Shown here in pieces: positions 8,193 through 15,179 of a stretch of DNA of 41,452 nt; positions within the stretch are counted from its first letter, which is position 1, and every line of letters begins with the position of its first letter. The position numbers and the translations under genes were made by a program. The notes beneath the pieces were generated by a model. That model made no database searches and was not told the origin of the DNA. It saw only the letters and a program-made list of their open reading frames with translations. The stretch lies in NCBI GenBank assembly GCA_944390035.1, contig CALXOP010000051.1:1-41452 (forward strand), in the 5' to 3' direction. This stretch comes from an uncultured Alphaproteobacteria bacterium (GTDB lineage: Bacteria; Pseudomonadota; Alphaproteobacteria; RF32; CAG-239).

Positions 8193-9449
8193 ATGGAAAC
8201 ACAAAAAGTATTGCAAAAAGCGCACCAAACTCTCACAGAACTCAAGTCCGGAATTTTATTTATCAATAAAATCGGTAAAAAAATGGAAATGGCGCTTTCT
8301 TTGGTTGAAAACAAATTAAAGGAAGTTGATTTTGTTTTGTGGATAGCCCCGGCCAGCTTTTTGGCCACCAAACTTTATATGAACGAAATTAAAAAGAACA
8401 ATCGCACTTTTCGCCATCGCATCTATTTTTATTCGGTAGAAAGTATTGCTTTTTCGGATACAAAATATCTGGAGCTCTATAATCTTATTCATAATTTTAA
8501 AATATTTTGCGTGGTGGATGAAAGTATCACGATTAAAAATACGGATTCAGGACGAACCCAACGTCTTTTATCCTTGAGTCGCAAATTTGCCTACCGGCTA
8601 ATATTAAGTAGTATTCCGCTGAGTCAAGGATTGATAGATTTATATTCTCAATTAGAATTTCTTAATCCTAAAATCTTGCGTATGAACGAACAGCAGTTCG
8701 GACATATCTTTATGCCCTATAAATATAGCAATTATTTGGCAATGAGACGGTGGTCGCGTCCCGAAGATGAAGCTAAGGTATTTAATTATATGAAACCTTA
8801 TGTTCTAGGTTATGATTTTGGAGAAAAGTTGGATATTAAGTATCACAACAGCTATTTTGATTTAACCCCGCAAGAAGAAAAAAGCTATTTAGATGAAAAA
8901 TGTAAATTTTTACAAAACAGAGACCAACTTGTTTTTATGGACGTTGTTCAAAATTTTCAAAGAATATATACATTATCTCAAAACAAATTGATAGCGTTAC
9001 ACAAACTGGTGCATGAGATTATAGCCAGGGGAGAAAAGGTGATTATTTATCTGAAGTTTTTGGATGAAATAACTTTTCTGAAAGAGAGTCGCTACTTTGA
9101 AGGGATAAATTGCGTGGAGTTAACCGGGAGAACAAATAAGAAAAAGGCCATAAAGGCATTTGAACGTACGGCAGATATTATGTTTTGTACTTATGGTGTG
9201 GATAAATTTGGGTTAGATATGCAAATTTGCAATAATATTATTTATTTTTCTCAGACTTTTGACTATAAAAGTAAAATAGAAGGTTTGGATAGTGTGAATT
9301 CAAAAGGGATAGGACGTAAAATAAATATTTATGACTTTTGGGTCAAAACTAATTTAGAACAACTGATAAGTGATAATTTAGAAAAGAAAAAAACTGTCCT
9401 ATCAAATCTCCGCCATATGATAACAAAAGAGGAGGCGTTAAAGCTTTGA
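8193..9449 (+). CDS. SNF2-like protein with degenerate helicase/ATPase motifs
   Basis: The 418-aa protein follows the layout of a minimal SNF2 two-lobe motor. Motif Ia is APASFL (about 52-57). Motif II is DES followed by IKN (109-116, compare DEAH...IKN). An LSS(I)P element followed by LIDLYSQLEFL takes the place of TGTP...LWSLLNFL. The C-lobe block FGLDMQICNNIIYFSQTFDYKSKIEGLDS matches SNF2 motifs V-VI. Several catalytic positions are lost: the P-loop reads IGKKM (27-31) without the Thr/Ser, and the arginine-finger motif (QxxDRxxRIGQ) reads LDSVNSKGIGR. It is likely an inactive or highly altered motor that may bind DNA or the partner proteins. Its 3' end overlaps the IbrA-type gene by 4 nt, so the two are translationally coupled. 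The start has AAGGAAGGA upstream. Confidence 0.7.
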   Translation: METQKVLQKAHQTLTELKSGILFINKIGKKMEMALSLVENKLKEVDFVLWIAPASFLATKLYMNEIKKNNRTFRHRIYFYSVESIAFSDTKYLELYNLIHNFKIFCVVDESITIKNTDSGRTQRLLSLSRKFAYRLILSSIPLSQGLIDLYSQLEFLNPKILRMNEQQFGHIFMPYKYSNYLAMRRWSRPEDEAKVFNYMKPYVLGYDFGEKLDIKYHNSYFDLTPQEEKSYLDEKCKFLQNRDQLVFMDVVQNFQRIYTLSQNKLIALHKLVHEIIARGEKVIIYLKFLDEITFLKESRYFEGINCVELTGRTNKKKAIKAFERTADIMFCTYGVDKFGLDMQICNNIIYFSQTFDYKSKIEGLDSVNSKGIGRKINIYDFWVKTNLEQLISDNLEKKKTVLSNLRHMITKEEALKL

Positions 9450-10747
9450 AAAAATATTTGGATATCAATGTGTATGATGCACTGCAAGAAAGGCTGAAAT
9501 ATATATTTGAAAATTTTGATAATATATACGTTGCCTTTTCGGGAGGCAAAGATAGCGGCTTATTACTAAATTTGGTCTTGGATTATAAGCGCCGTCACAA
9601 TATTGACAAGAAAATCGGCGTTTTTCATCAAGATTTTGAGGCGCAATACCAAACCACAACCGATTTTGTAACCCGGATGTTTGAAAACAATATTCAGGAT
9701 ATTGAGCCTTATTGGGTTTGCATTCCACAGGCCTCTCGTTGTGCGGTCAGCAACTATCAAATGTATTGGTACCCTTGGGACCCAGATAAAGAAAGTGCCT
9801 GGGTGCGTCCGATGCCTAAGCAAGATTACATCATCAATTTACAAAACCATCATTTTGATTTTTATAAATATAAGATGGCGCAAGAAGATTTTTATGCCGA
9901 ATTCAGCCATTGGTATGCCAGAAATCACGAAGGAACAACTGTGTGTTTGTTAGGCATTCGCGCAGACGAATCCTTAAATCGTTATCGCGCTTATGCCAAT
10001 GATAAAAAAGTGAGCTTAGGTGACGGTAAATGGACCACGCAAATGGGCGACCATTTATATCACGCCTATCCGCTTTATGATTGGACCACAAAAGATGTTT
10101 GGGTCGCTAACGGCAAATTTGGTTTTGATTATAATCATATCTATGATTTGTTTTACAAAGCCGGCCTATCCATTAACCAAATGCGTGTTGCCAGTCCCTA
10201 TCACGAAAGTGCCAAAGATAGCCTGAATTTGTATCGTGTCTTAGAGCCCGACACATGGATTCGGATTGTCGGACGAGTACAAGGGGCTAATTTTGGAGCA
10301 ATATATGGCAACACCAAGGCCTTGGGTGCACGAAAATTCACCCTTCCGCCCGGACATACCTGGCGTTCTTATGTTAAGTTTTTGTTGGCGACCTTGCCTG
10401 CCAATATGCGGGAGAGTTATATCGCCAAATTTAAAACTTCCATTAAGTTTTGGTGGAAAACAGGAGGCGTCGTCAACGATGCTGCGCTCAAAGAATTGGA
10501 AGAGTGTAATTATCCGATTCGACACAACGGGCCTAGCAATTACAGCAAAGGCAAAGACAAAATCCGTTTTTTGGGCACGCCCGATAACACGGATGACATC
10601 AAATCAACAATTGATATTCCCTCTTGGAAGCGTATGGCCATATGCATTTTAAAAAATGACCACCTATGTAAATATATGGGCTTTACACAAACCAAAAAGC
10701 AAGCCGAGAGAGAAAAAGAACTACTTGAAAAATATAGAAATTTATAA
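9446..10747 (+). CDS. ibrA: IbrA-type PAPS-reductase-like protein (DUF3440 family)
   Basis: This 433-aa protein begins with an N-type ATP pyrophosphatase P-loop, AFSGGKDSG (about 31-39), and carries the ADESLNRYRAY and YPLYDWTTKDVW stretches typical of PAPS-reductase-fold proteins. The long C-terminal extension and the ParB-like partner downstream match IbrA of Escherichia coli, which with IbrB activates expression of prophage eib genes. It is not a sulphate-assimilation CysH: the CysH C-terminal ECG(I/L)H redox motif is absent. The start is TTG at 9446, overlapping the previous stop (TTGA), with AGGAGG about 11 nt upstream. The biochemical activity of this family is not established; the fold would allow adenylation or sulphur chemistry. 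Confidence 0.85.
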   Translation: MKKYLDINVYDALQERLKYIFENFDNIYVAFSGGKDSGLLLNLVLDYKRRHNIDKKIGVFHQDFEAQYQTTTDFVTRMFENNIQDIEPYWVCIPQASRCAVSNYQMYWYPWDPDKESAWVRPMPKQDYIINLQNHHFDFYKYKMAQEDFYAEFSHWYARNHEGTTVCLLGIRADESLNRYRAYANDKKVSLGDGKWTTQMGDHLYHAYPLYDWTTKDVWVANGKFGFDYNHIYDLFYKAGLSINQMRVASPYHESAKDSLNLYRVLEPDTWIRIVGRVQGANFGAIYGNTKALGARKFTLPPGHTWRSYVKFLLATLPANMRESYIAKFKTSIKFWWKTGGVVNDAALKELEECNYPIRHNGPSNYSKGKDKIRFLGTPDNTDDIKSTIDIPSWKRMAICILKNDHLCKYMGFTQTKKQAEREKELLEKYRNL

Positions 10748-10757
10748 AGGAAATAAA

Positions 10758-11270
10758 ATGAGTGAATTTAGAAGTCCGGTTTATGATGTTAAGGCAATCC
10801 CGGTAGAAAAAATCAAAGCCAACGATTATAACCCAAACCGCGTAGCACCTCCGGAGATGAAACTTTTGGAACTTTCAATTTGGGAGGATGGCTACACCCA
10901 ACCAATCGTTTGCTATCACGATAAAGAACATGATCAATACATTGTTGTGGACGGTTTTCACCGCTACACGACCATGTTGACCAGCAAACGAATTTATGAA
11001 AGAGAAAAGGGCTTAATGCCGGTTGTGGTAATAGACAAGCCCTTAGGCGACAGAATGGCCTCAACGATTCGTCATAACCGCGCCAGAGGCTCACACAATG
11101 TTGATTTGATGAGTAACATTGTGGCCGAACTCTTAGAAATGGGAAAAAGTGATGCCTGGATATGTAAAAACATAGGTATGTCTGCCGATGAAGTATTGAG
11201 ACTAAAGCAAATTACAGGTCTGGCATCGCTGTTTAAGGATGAAGAATTTTCAAGAAGTTGGGAAGTATAA
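10758..11270 (+). CDS. ibrB: IbrB-type ParB/Srx-like protein
   Basis: This 170-aa protein contains a ParB/sulfiredoxin-like N-domain. The block IPVEKIKANDYNPNRV comes first, followed by the nucleotide-binding core VVDGFHRYTT (about 58-67) and IRHNRARGSHN (about 100-110). A helical region follows that looks like a helix-turn-helix (KNIGMSADEVLRLKQITGL). ParB-type DGxHR motifs bind CTP or ATP in related families. It is 10 nt downstream of the IbrA-type gene. The ATG at 10758 has AAAGGA upstream; a longer reading from 10656 would overlap ibrA by about 90 nt and is unlikely. In E. coli the IbrA/IbrB pair acts together as an expression regulator. A terminator follows. Confidence 0.85.
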   Translation: MSEFRSPVYDVKAIPVEKIKANDYNPNRVAPPEMKLLELSIWEDGYTQPIVCYHDKEHDQYIVVDGFHRYTTMLTSKRIYEREKGLMPVVVIDKPLGDRMASTIRHNRARGSHNVDLMSNIVAELLEMGKSDAWICKNIGMSADEVLRLKQITGLASLFKDEEFSRSWEV

Positions 11271-11279
11271 ACAAAAAGC

Positions 11280-11303
11280 AAAGCCCGCAGTTTTGCGGGC
11301 TTT
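11280..11303. terminator. Bidirectional rho-independent terminator
   Basis: AAAGCCCGCA/TGCGGGCTTT gives a 10-bp perfect stem with a 4-nt GTTT loop between the convergent ibrB and mnmA genes. The minus-strand reading runs into a U-rich tract (TTTTTG), so it is a strong terminator for mnmA and is also usable by the ibr operon. Confidence 0.88.
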
Positions 11304-11305
11304 AC

Positions 11306-12382
11306 TTAAAATGCAGATTGAATAAAACCGCCACCAAGCACAAGGTCATCATCATATAAAACGACGGATTGTCCGGGGGTTAGGGCTTTTTGTAAATCTT
11401 CAAATTCAATTTGCAAACTATTCCCTTCAAGCGGAATAACATGAACTTGCACCGGCTTTTGCGAAGAGCGAATTTTTGCCGTGCAATCAAAGGGCTTGTC
11501 TAAAGCATTGACGGAAACCCAGTTGATGGCAGAGGCAATAACGCCTTTTTGCAAAGTTTCATCGGAAAAACCGAGCACTACTTCATTTTTTTCAGGTATC
11601 AAATCAAGAACATATAACGGCTTTTCGGCCGAGACACCAAGCCCTCGGCGTTGCCCAATCGTAAATTTCCAAAATCCGTTGTGTTTGCCAAGAATTTTGC
11701 CGTCACGGTTTACAAAATTACCGACTTTGGGCTGAGCTTGAATAATATCATTAATATCACCGGTATAAAAATCCTGACTGTCAGGTTTGTCGCTTACTGC
11801 CAAACCGAGCGATTTTGCTTTTTCTCTAATTTCGGTTTTGGTATAATCTCCGAGCGGCAACAAAATTTGCGCAAGCTGTTCTTGAGTGAGCCGATACAAA
11901 AAATAGGCTTGATCTTTTTGCTTATCTTTGCCGCAAAAAAGCTGATAACGCTGATTTTTCGCATTAAAATCCAGCTTTGCATAATGCCCGGTGGCAAACT
12001 TATCAAATTCCAGCCCTTGAGCTTTAGCGGCCATGGGCAATGCATTAAATTTGATGGTTGCATTGCACAATACGCAAGGGTTAGGCGTCCGCCCGGCAAG
12101 GTATTCTGACTTAAAGTTAGACAAGACGATTTTTTTGTATTGTTCCGTACAATCAATAACATAATAAGGAATATTTAAGGTTTTGCATACGCTTTGCGCC
12201 GCAGCAACATCTTGTTCTTCATGGGGCGAAAAACATCCTTCTTTTCCGGTCATATTGGCAAAATATTGATTTTTATCCCAAATAGACATGGTTGCACCGA
12301 TAACCTCATGTCCCTGAGCTTTTAACAGAGCCGCCGCCACGGAAGAATCAACGCCGCCGCTCATCCCGACAAGTATTTTCAT
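11306..12382 (-). CDS. mnmA: tRNA-specific 2-thiouridylase MnmA
   Basis: MnmA adenylates U34 in the anticodons of Lys, Glu and Gln tRNAs and replaces its 2-oxygen with sulphur. The PP-loop GMSGGVDSSVAA is at residues 7-18. Other family blocks are GRTPNPCVLCNATIKF (with a catalytic Cys), ATGHYAKLD, KDQAYFLYRL and FTIGQRRGLGV. Length (358 aa) is normal. The motif around residue 200 reads DKPDSQDFYTGD, whereas the E. coli enzyme has its second catalytic Cys (Cys199) in this region (often DSQ-x-ICF). The Cys is absent here. The gene is monocistronic and convergent with the ibr operon. A target tRNA, tRNA-Lys(UUU), lies further along this window. Confidence 0.95.
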   Translation of the reverse strand: MKILVGMSGGVDSSVAAALLKAQGHEVIGATMSIWDKNQYFANMTGKEGCFSPHEEQDVAAAQSVCKTLNIPYYVIDCTEQYKKIVLSNFKSEYLAGRTPNPCVLCNATIKFNALPMAAKAQGLEFDKFATGHYAKLDFNAKNQRYQLFCGKDKQKDQAYFLYRLTQEQLAQILLPLGDYTKTEIREKAKSLGLAVSDKPDSQDFYTGDINDIIQAQPKVGNFVNRDGKILGKHNGFWKFTIGQRRGLGVSAEKPLYVLDLIPEKNEVVLGFSDETLQKGVIASAINWVSVNALDKPFDCTAKIRSSQKPVQVHVIPLEGNSLQIEFEDLQKALTPGQSVVLYDDDLVLGGGFIQSAF

Positions 12383-12569
12383 TTTTATCCTCTAAGTGAA
12401 AAGTTATAACCTTCACCAAAGAAATATAAAAATTCAAAGTTTTTACTTTCTTTGACGGAGGCACTATACTTGAAAAAAACGAGAAGATAAAGCATAAAAT
12501 AAACGCCAAAAGACAAATAAAGAGCAATTAATAATTGATATCTTGAGTTTTGTGCTTGCCAACAAGCGT

Positions 12570-12575
12570 TATAAT
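12570..12575 (+). promoter_or_regulatory. Candidate -10 box upstream of the msbA-like gene
   Basis: A perfect TATAAT lies 36 nt before the msbA-like start in the 228-nt intergenic region shared with divergent mnmA. No convincing -35 hexamer stands at 16-18 nt, so this is a weak call. I see nothing else with recognisable structure between 12383 and 12610. Confidence 0.35.
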
Positions 12576-12610
12576 GTTTTATTCTCTCAAAAAATGAATA
12601 CTGAGATAGG

Positions 12611-14392
12611 ATGATAATGTTAAAAAAATTATTGACCCGATTTATCAAAAAGCTCAAAGGGACATATACGGTTAGTAATTATTGCAAAATAATGCCTTAT
12701 GTAAAGCCGTATTGGGTCAGAGGATTGCTCGGGGTCTTAATAACTATTCCGATTGGCGCAATGGATGCCGTTATTGCGTGGGCATTAAAGCCATATATGG
12801 ATGTCGTGATGTTGGATAAGGCAACGGCCTCTACCTCTTATATTCCGATACTTATCATCTTGTTTAGCTGTGTGCAAAGTTTTTTGAATTATACGGCCAC
12901 TTACCTCAATACTTGGGTTGGTCAAAAAATTTCTCAAGGGCTGAAAATCACTTTATTTGAAAAATTAATGCACTACGATGCCACATATTTTGATACCACC
13001 ACATCAGGCGATGTCCTGTTTAGATTTAACTATGATGTTGATGCAGCTTGTGCGGGCTTGTTGAGTAATTTAAAATTATTTACAACCAGAGTATTTTCTT
13101 CCCTGTCGCTGATAGGGGTCTTGATTTATAACTCTTGGGAGTTGGCCATTGTTGCCATTATTGTTTTGTTGGGAGCCTTGTACCCGCTCACCACGGTGCG
13201 TCGTCGCATTAAAGGATTGATGGATAAAACCATTTTTTCCGGCTCTTCGGTTATGACACACTACAATGAAACCTTTAGCGGCAACAGAATAGTCACCTCC
13301 TATAATCTGTATACTTATCAATTACAAAGATTTCGCAAGACCTTAAACAGCGTCTTTAAGCTGGGGATCAAAATGGTGCAAAGAACGGGGATGATGTCGC
13401 CGCTCATGCACTTTGTTGTGTCTTTGGGTATAGCCATTATCATTTGGCTGGGAAGTTATTTAATTGTCACCAAGCAAATAACCCCCGGCAATTTTGTGTC
13501 TTTTATTGCCGCACTGATTATGCTCTATAACCCGATAAAAAGCATTGGCAATAACTTTAACAGTGTTCAAATGTCCTTAATGGCAATGGAGCGTGTTTTT
13601 GGTTTGTTAGAGGCCACCCCAAAAATTCACGATAAAGAAGGAGCCAAACCGTTAGATAAAATTTCCAAGAGCATTGAGTATAAAGATGTTTGTTTTGAAT
13701 ATGTCAAAGGCAAACCGATTTTAAAACACATCAATTTGAAAGTAGATGTCGGACAAACAATAGCCTTTGTTGGAAATTCCGGTGGCGGAAAAACCACAAT
13801 GGTTAATTTGTTGCCAAGATTTTATGACGTAAAATCAGGTAGTATCACGATTGATGGTGTGGACATTCGAGATATTCAGTTAGATAGTCTGAGAGATAAA
13901 ATTGCAATTGTCTTTCAGGATAATTTTTTGTTTGCCGGTACAATTCGTGAAAATGTTTTGCTGGGCAAAGAAGATGCCACGCCTGAAGAAATCAATCGCG
14001 CCATTAAAGCCGCCTGCTTGGAAGAATTTATTTCTTCTTTGGATAAAGGCTTGGATACGGAAATCGGGGAGCGCGGCGTCCTACTTTCCGGTGGGCAAAA
14101 ACAGCGCATAGCCATTGCCAGAGCCTTTTTGAAAAATGCGCCGATAGTCATTTTAGATGAAGCGACTTCGGCCCTGGATAATAAATCAGAAGCCATCGTC
14201 CAACAAGCCATAGACAATTTAATGGCTGACCGAACGGTATTTATCATTGCACACAGACTATCCACCGTCAGAAATGCAGATAAAATTGTTGTTGTAAATT
14301 ACGGAGAAATCGTAGAAACTGGAAGTCATGATGAGTTAATGTCTAAAGAAAACAGTATCTATCGATCTCTCTATCGTACACAAATGAAGTAA
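12611..14392 (+). CDS. msbA: MsbA-like lipid A/LPS-type ABC exporter (fused permease-ATPase)
   Basis: This 593-aa half-transporter has an N-terminal six-helix transmembrane domain (about 30-330) with the family block HYDATYFDTTTSGDVLFRFNYD, followed by an ATPase domain. The ATPase carries Walker A GNSGGGKTT (about 388-396), signature LSGGQKQR (about 492) and Walker B VILDEATSALD (about 512-522). It acts as a homodimer in the inner membrane and probably flips lipid A-core or another lipid-linked substrate. The type IV exporter fold is clear, but the exact substrate is inferred from best resemblance. Start is ATG 12611 or ATG 12617; the AGGA at 12608-12611 suits the latter. The gene leads a tight three-gene run, with the next gene 4 nt downstream. 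Confidence 0.85.
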   Translation: MIMLKKLLTRFIKKLKGTYTVSNYCKIMPYVKPYWVRGLLGVLITIPIGAMDAVIAWALKPYMDVVMLDKATASTSYIPILIILFSCVQSFLNYTATYLNTWVGQKISQGLKITLFEKLMHYDATYFDTTTSGDVLFRFNYDVDAACAGLLSNLKLFTTRVFSSLSLIGVLIYNSWELAIVAIIVLLGALYPLTTVRRRIKGLMDKTIFSGSSVMTHYNETFSGNRIVTSYNLYTYQLQRFRKTLNSVFKLGIKMVQRTGMMSPLMHFVVSLGIAIIIWLGSYLIVTKQITPGNFVSFIAALIMLYNPIKSIGNNFNSVQMSLMAMERVFGLLEATPKIHDKEGAKPLDKISKSIEYKDVCFEYVKGKPILKHINLKVDVGQTIAFVGNSGGGKTTMVNLLPRFYDVKSGSITIDGVDIRDIQLDSLRDKIAIVFQDNFLFAGTIRENVLLGKEDATPEEINRAIKAACLEEFISSLDKGLDTEIGERGVLLSGGQKQRIAIARAFLKNAPIVILDEATSALDNKSEAIVQQAIDNLMADRTVFIIAHRLSTVRNADKIVVVNYGEIVETGSHDELMSKENSIYRSLYRTQMK

Positions 14393-14396
14393 GCCA

Positions 14397-15179
14397 ATGA
14401 AAAAGTTAAGCGTTATTCTTGTATTTTTAATAATAGGTTACAGTATTTTTCATTTTTGTGAAAGATACCTTGGAGTTTCGGTGCGTCGTTATGGGGTACC
14501 GGTTGATTGTAAAATAAAAACCGATATAGGCAAAGTAATTGAGTGTGTGAATCTCAACTATATGAAATTTGATGCCTACACGAGTGATTGGAATGATAAT
14601 TTATCCAGAAATTATATAAGCAGCAGAATCAACCGCTTATATCATGATACCAATATGGAGTTTTCTCCCTTTCATAACATCAAAAGCTGCAGCAGTCATA
14701 ATGATTGTCGATTAGAGGTTAAAGATGAAAATTATCGCATAGATACCTACCAAAATTTAATAGCCTATGTAAGATTACAATCCGACACACAAGGTTATAC
14801 ATATAATCGCAGCAACAGTTTTTGGAATAATTTACCTGTTCATAAATTATGGCGCTTTAGCCGGAGCTATAAATTTCCATATCATGATATTGTAATCGGC
14901 CAAAAAGCCAACCAATATGTCTTTTATGTTTTGAGTATGGAAGCTGTTCCTCTGAGAGGAAACTATGACTTATTGATTGGTAGCTTAACGGCCTTTTGCT
15001 CCGCAGACAAATTTACCTCGTCTAAAAAATATATTTGCGGAGGGTATCGTTTTTATTTTTATGATGAAATAAATGAAGATTTGAAAAACTTTTCGCTGAG
15101 TCTTGATAAAAGAGAGAATCCTAAAGCGGCCTTAATCAAATATGGTAAAGCCTCATATAAGATAGACTTAGATGATTAA
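14397..15179 (+). CDS. Unknown membrane-anchored or secreted protein
   Basis: I do not recognise this 260-aa protein. It starts with a lysine pair and a hydrophobic segment (LSVILVFLIIGYSIFHFC, residues 4-21) that is either an uncleaved anchor or a signal peptide, so the rest probably lies in the periplasm. The body is polar and rich in Tyr, Asn and Ser. It contains several cysteines, including CKI, ECV, SCSSHNDC, FCS and YICGGY, that could form disulphides. It lies 4 nt after the msbA-like gene and its end overlaps the ABC-F gene by 8 nt, so it is surely co-translated with them. A role linked to envelope export is possible but unsupported beyond position. Confidence 0.7.
   Translation: MKKLSVILVFLIIGYSIFHFCERYLGVSVRRYGVPVDCKIKTDIGKVIECVNLNYMKFDAYTSDWNDNLSRNYISSRINRLYHDTNMEFSPFHNIKSCSSHNDCRLEVKDENYRIDTYQNLIAYVRLQSDTQGYTYNRSNSFWNNLPVHKLWRFSRSYKFPYHDIVIGQKANQYVFYVLSMEAVPLRGNYDLLIGSLTAFCSADKFTSSKKYICGGYRFYFYDEINEDLKNFSLSLDKRENPKAALIKYGKASYKIDLDD

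Noticed and set aside
9446-10747. Sulphate-assimilation PAPS reductase (CysH)
   Set aside because: The ECG(I/L)H redox motif of CysH is absent, the C-terminus is long and the neighbours are IbrB- and SNF2-like, not cys genes.
10656-10757. 34-residue N-terminal extension of the IbrB-type protein
   Set aside because: It lies inside the IbrA-type coding region. ATG 10758 has a ribosome site and starts the conserved domain.
8193-11270. Dnd phosphorothioation system
   Set aside because: No cysteine desulphurase, DndD SMC-like ATPase or DndE is present. Only the PAPS-reductase fold is shared with DndC.
12385-12657. 90-aa open frame on the minus strand between mnmA and msbA
   Set aside because: It overlaps the 5' end of the msbA-like gene, has low-complexity hydrophobic content, and occupies the region needed for two divergent promoters. 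No ribosome site was seen.
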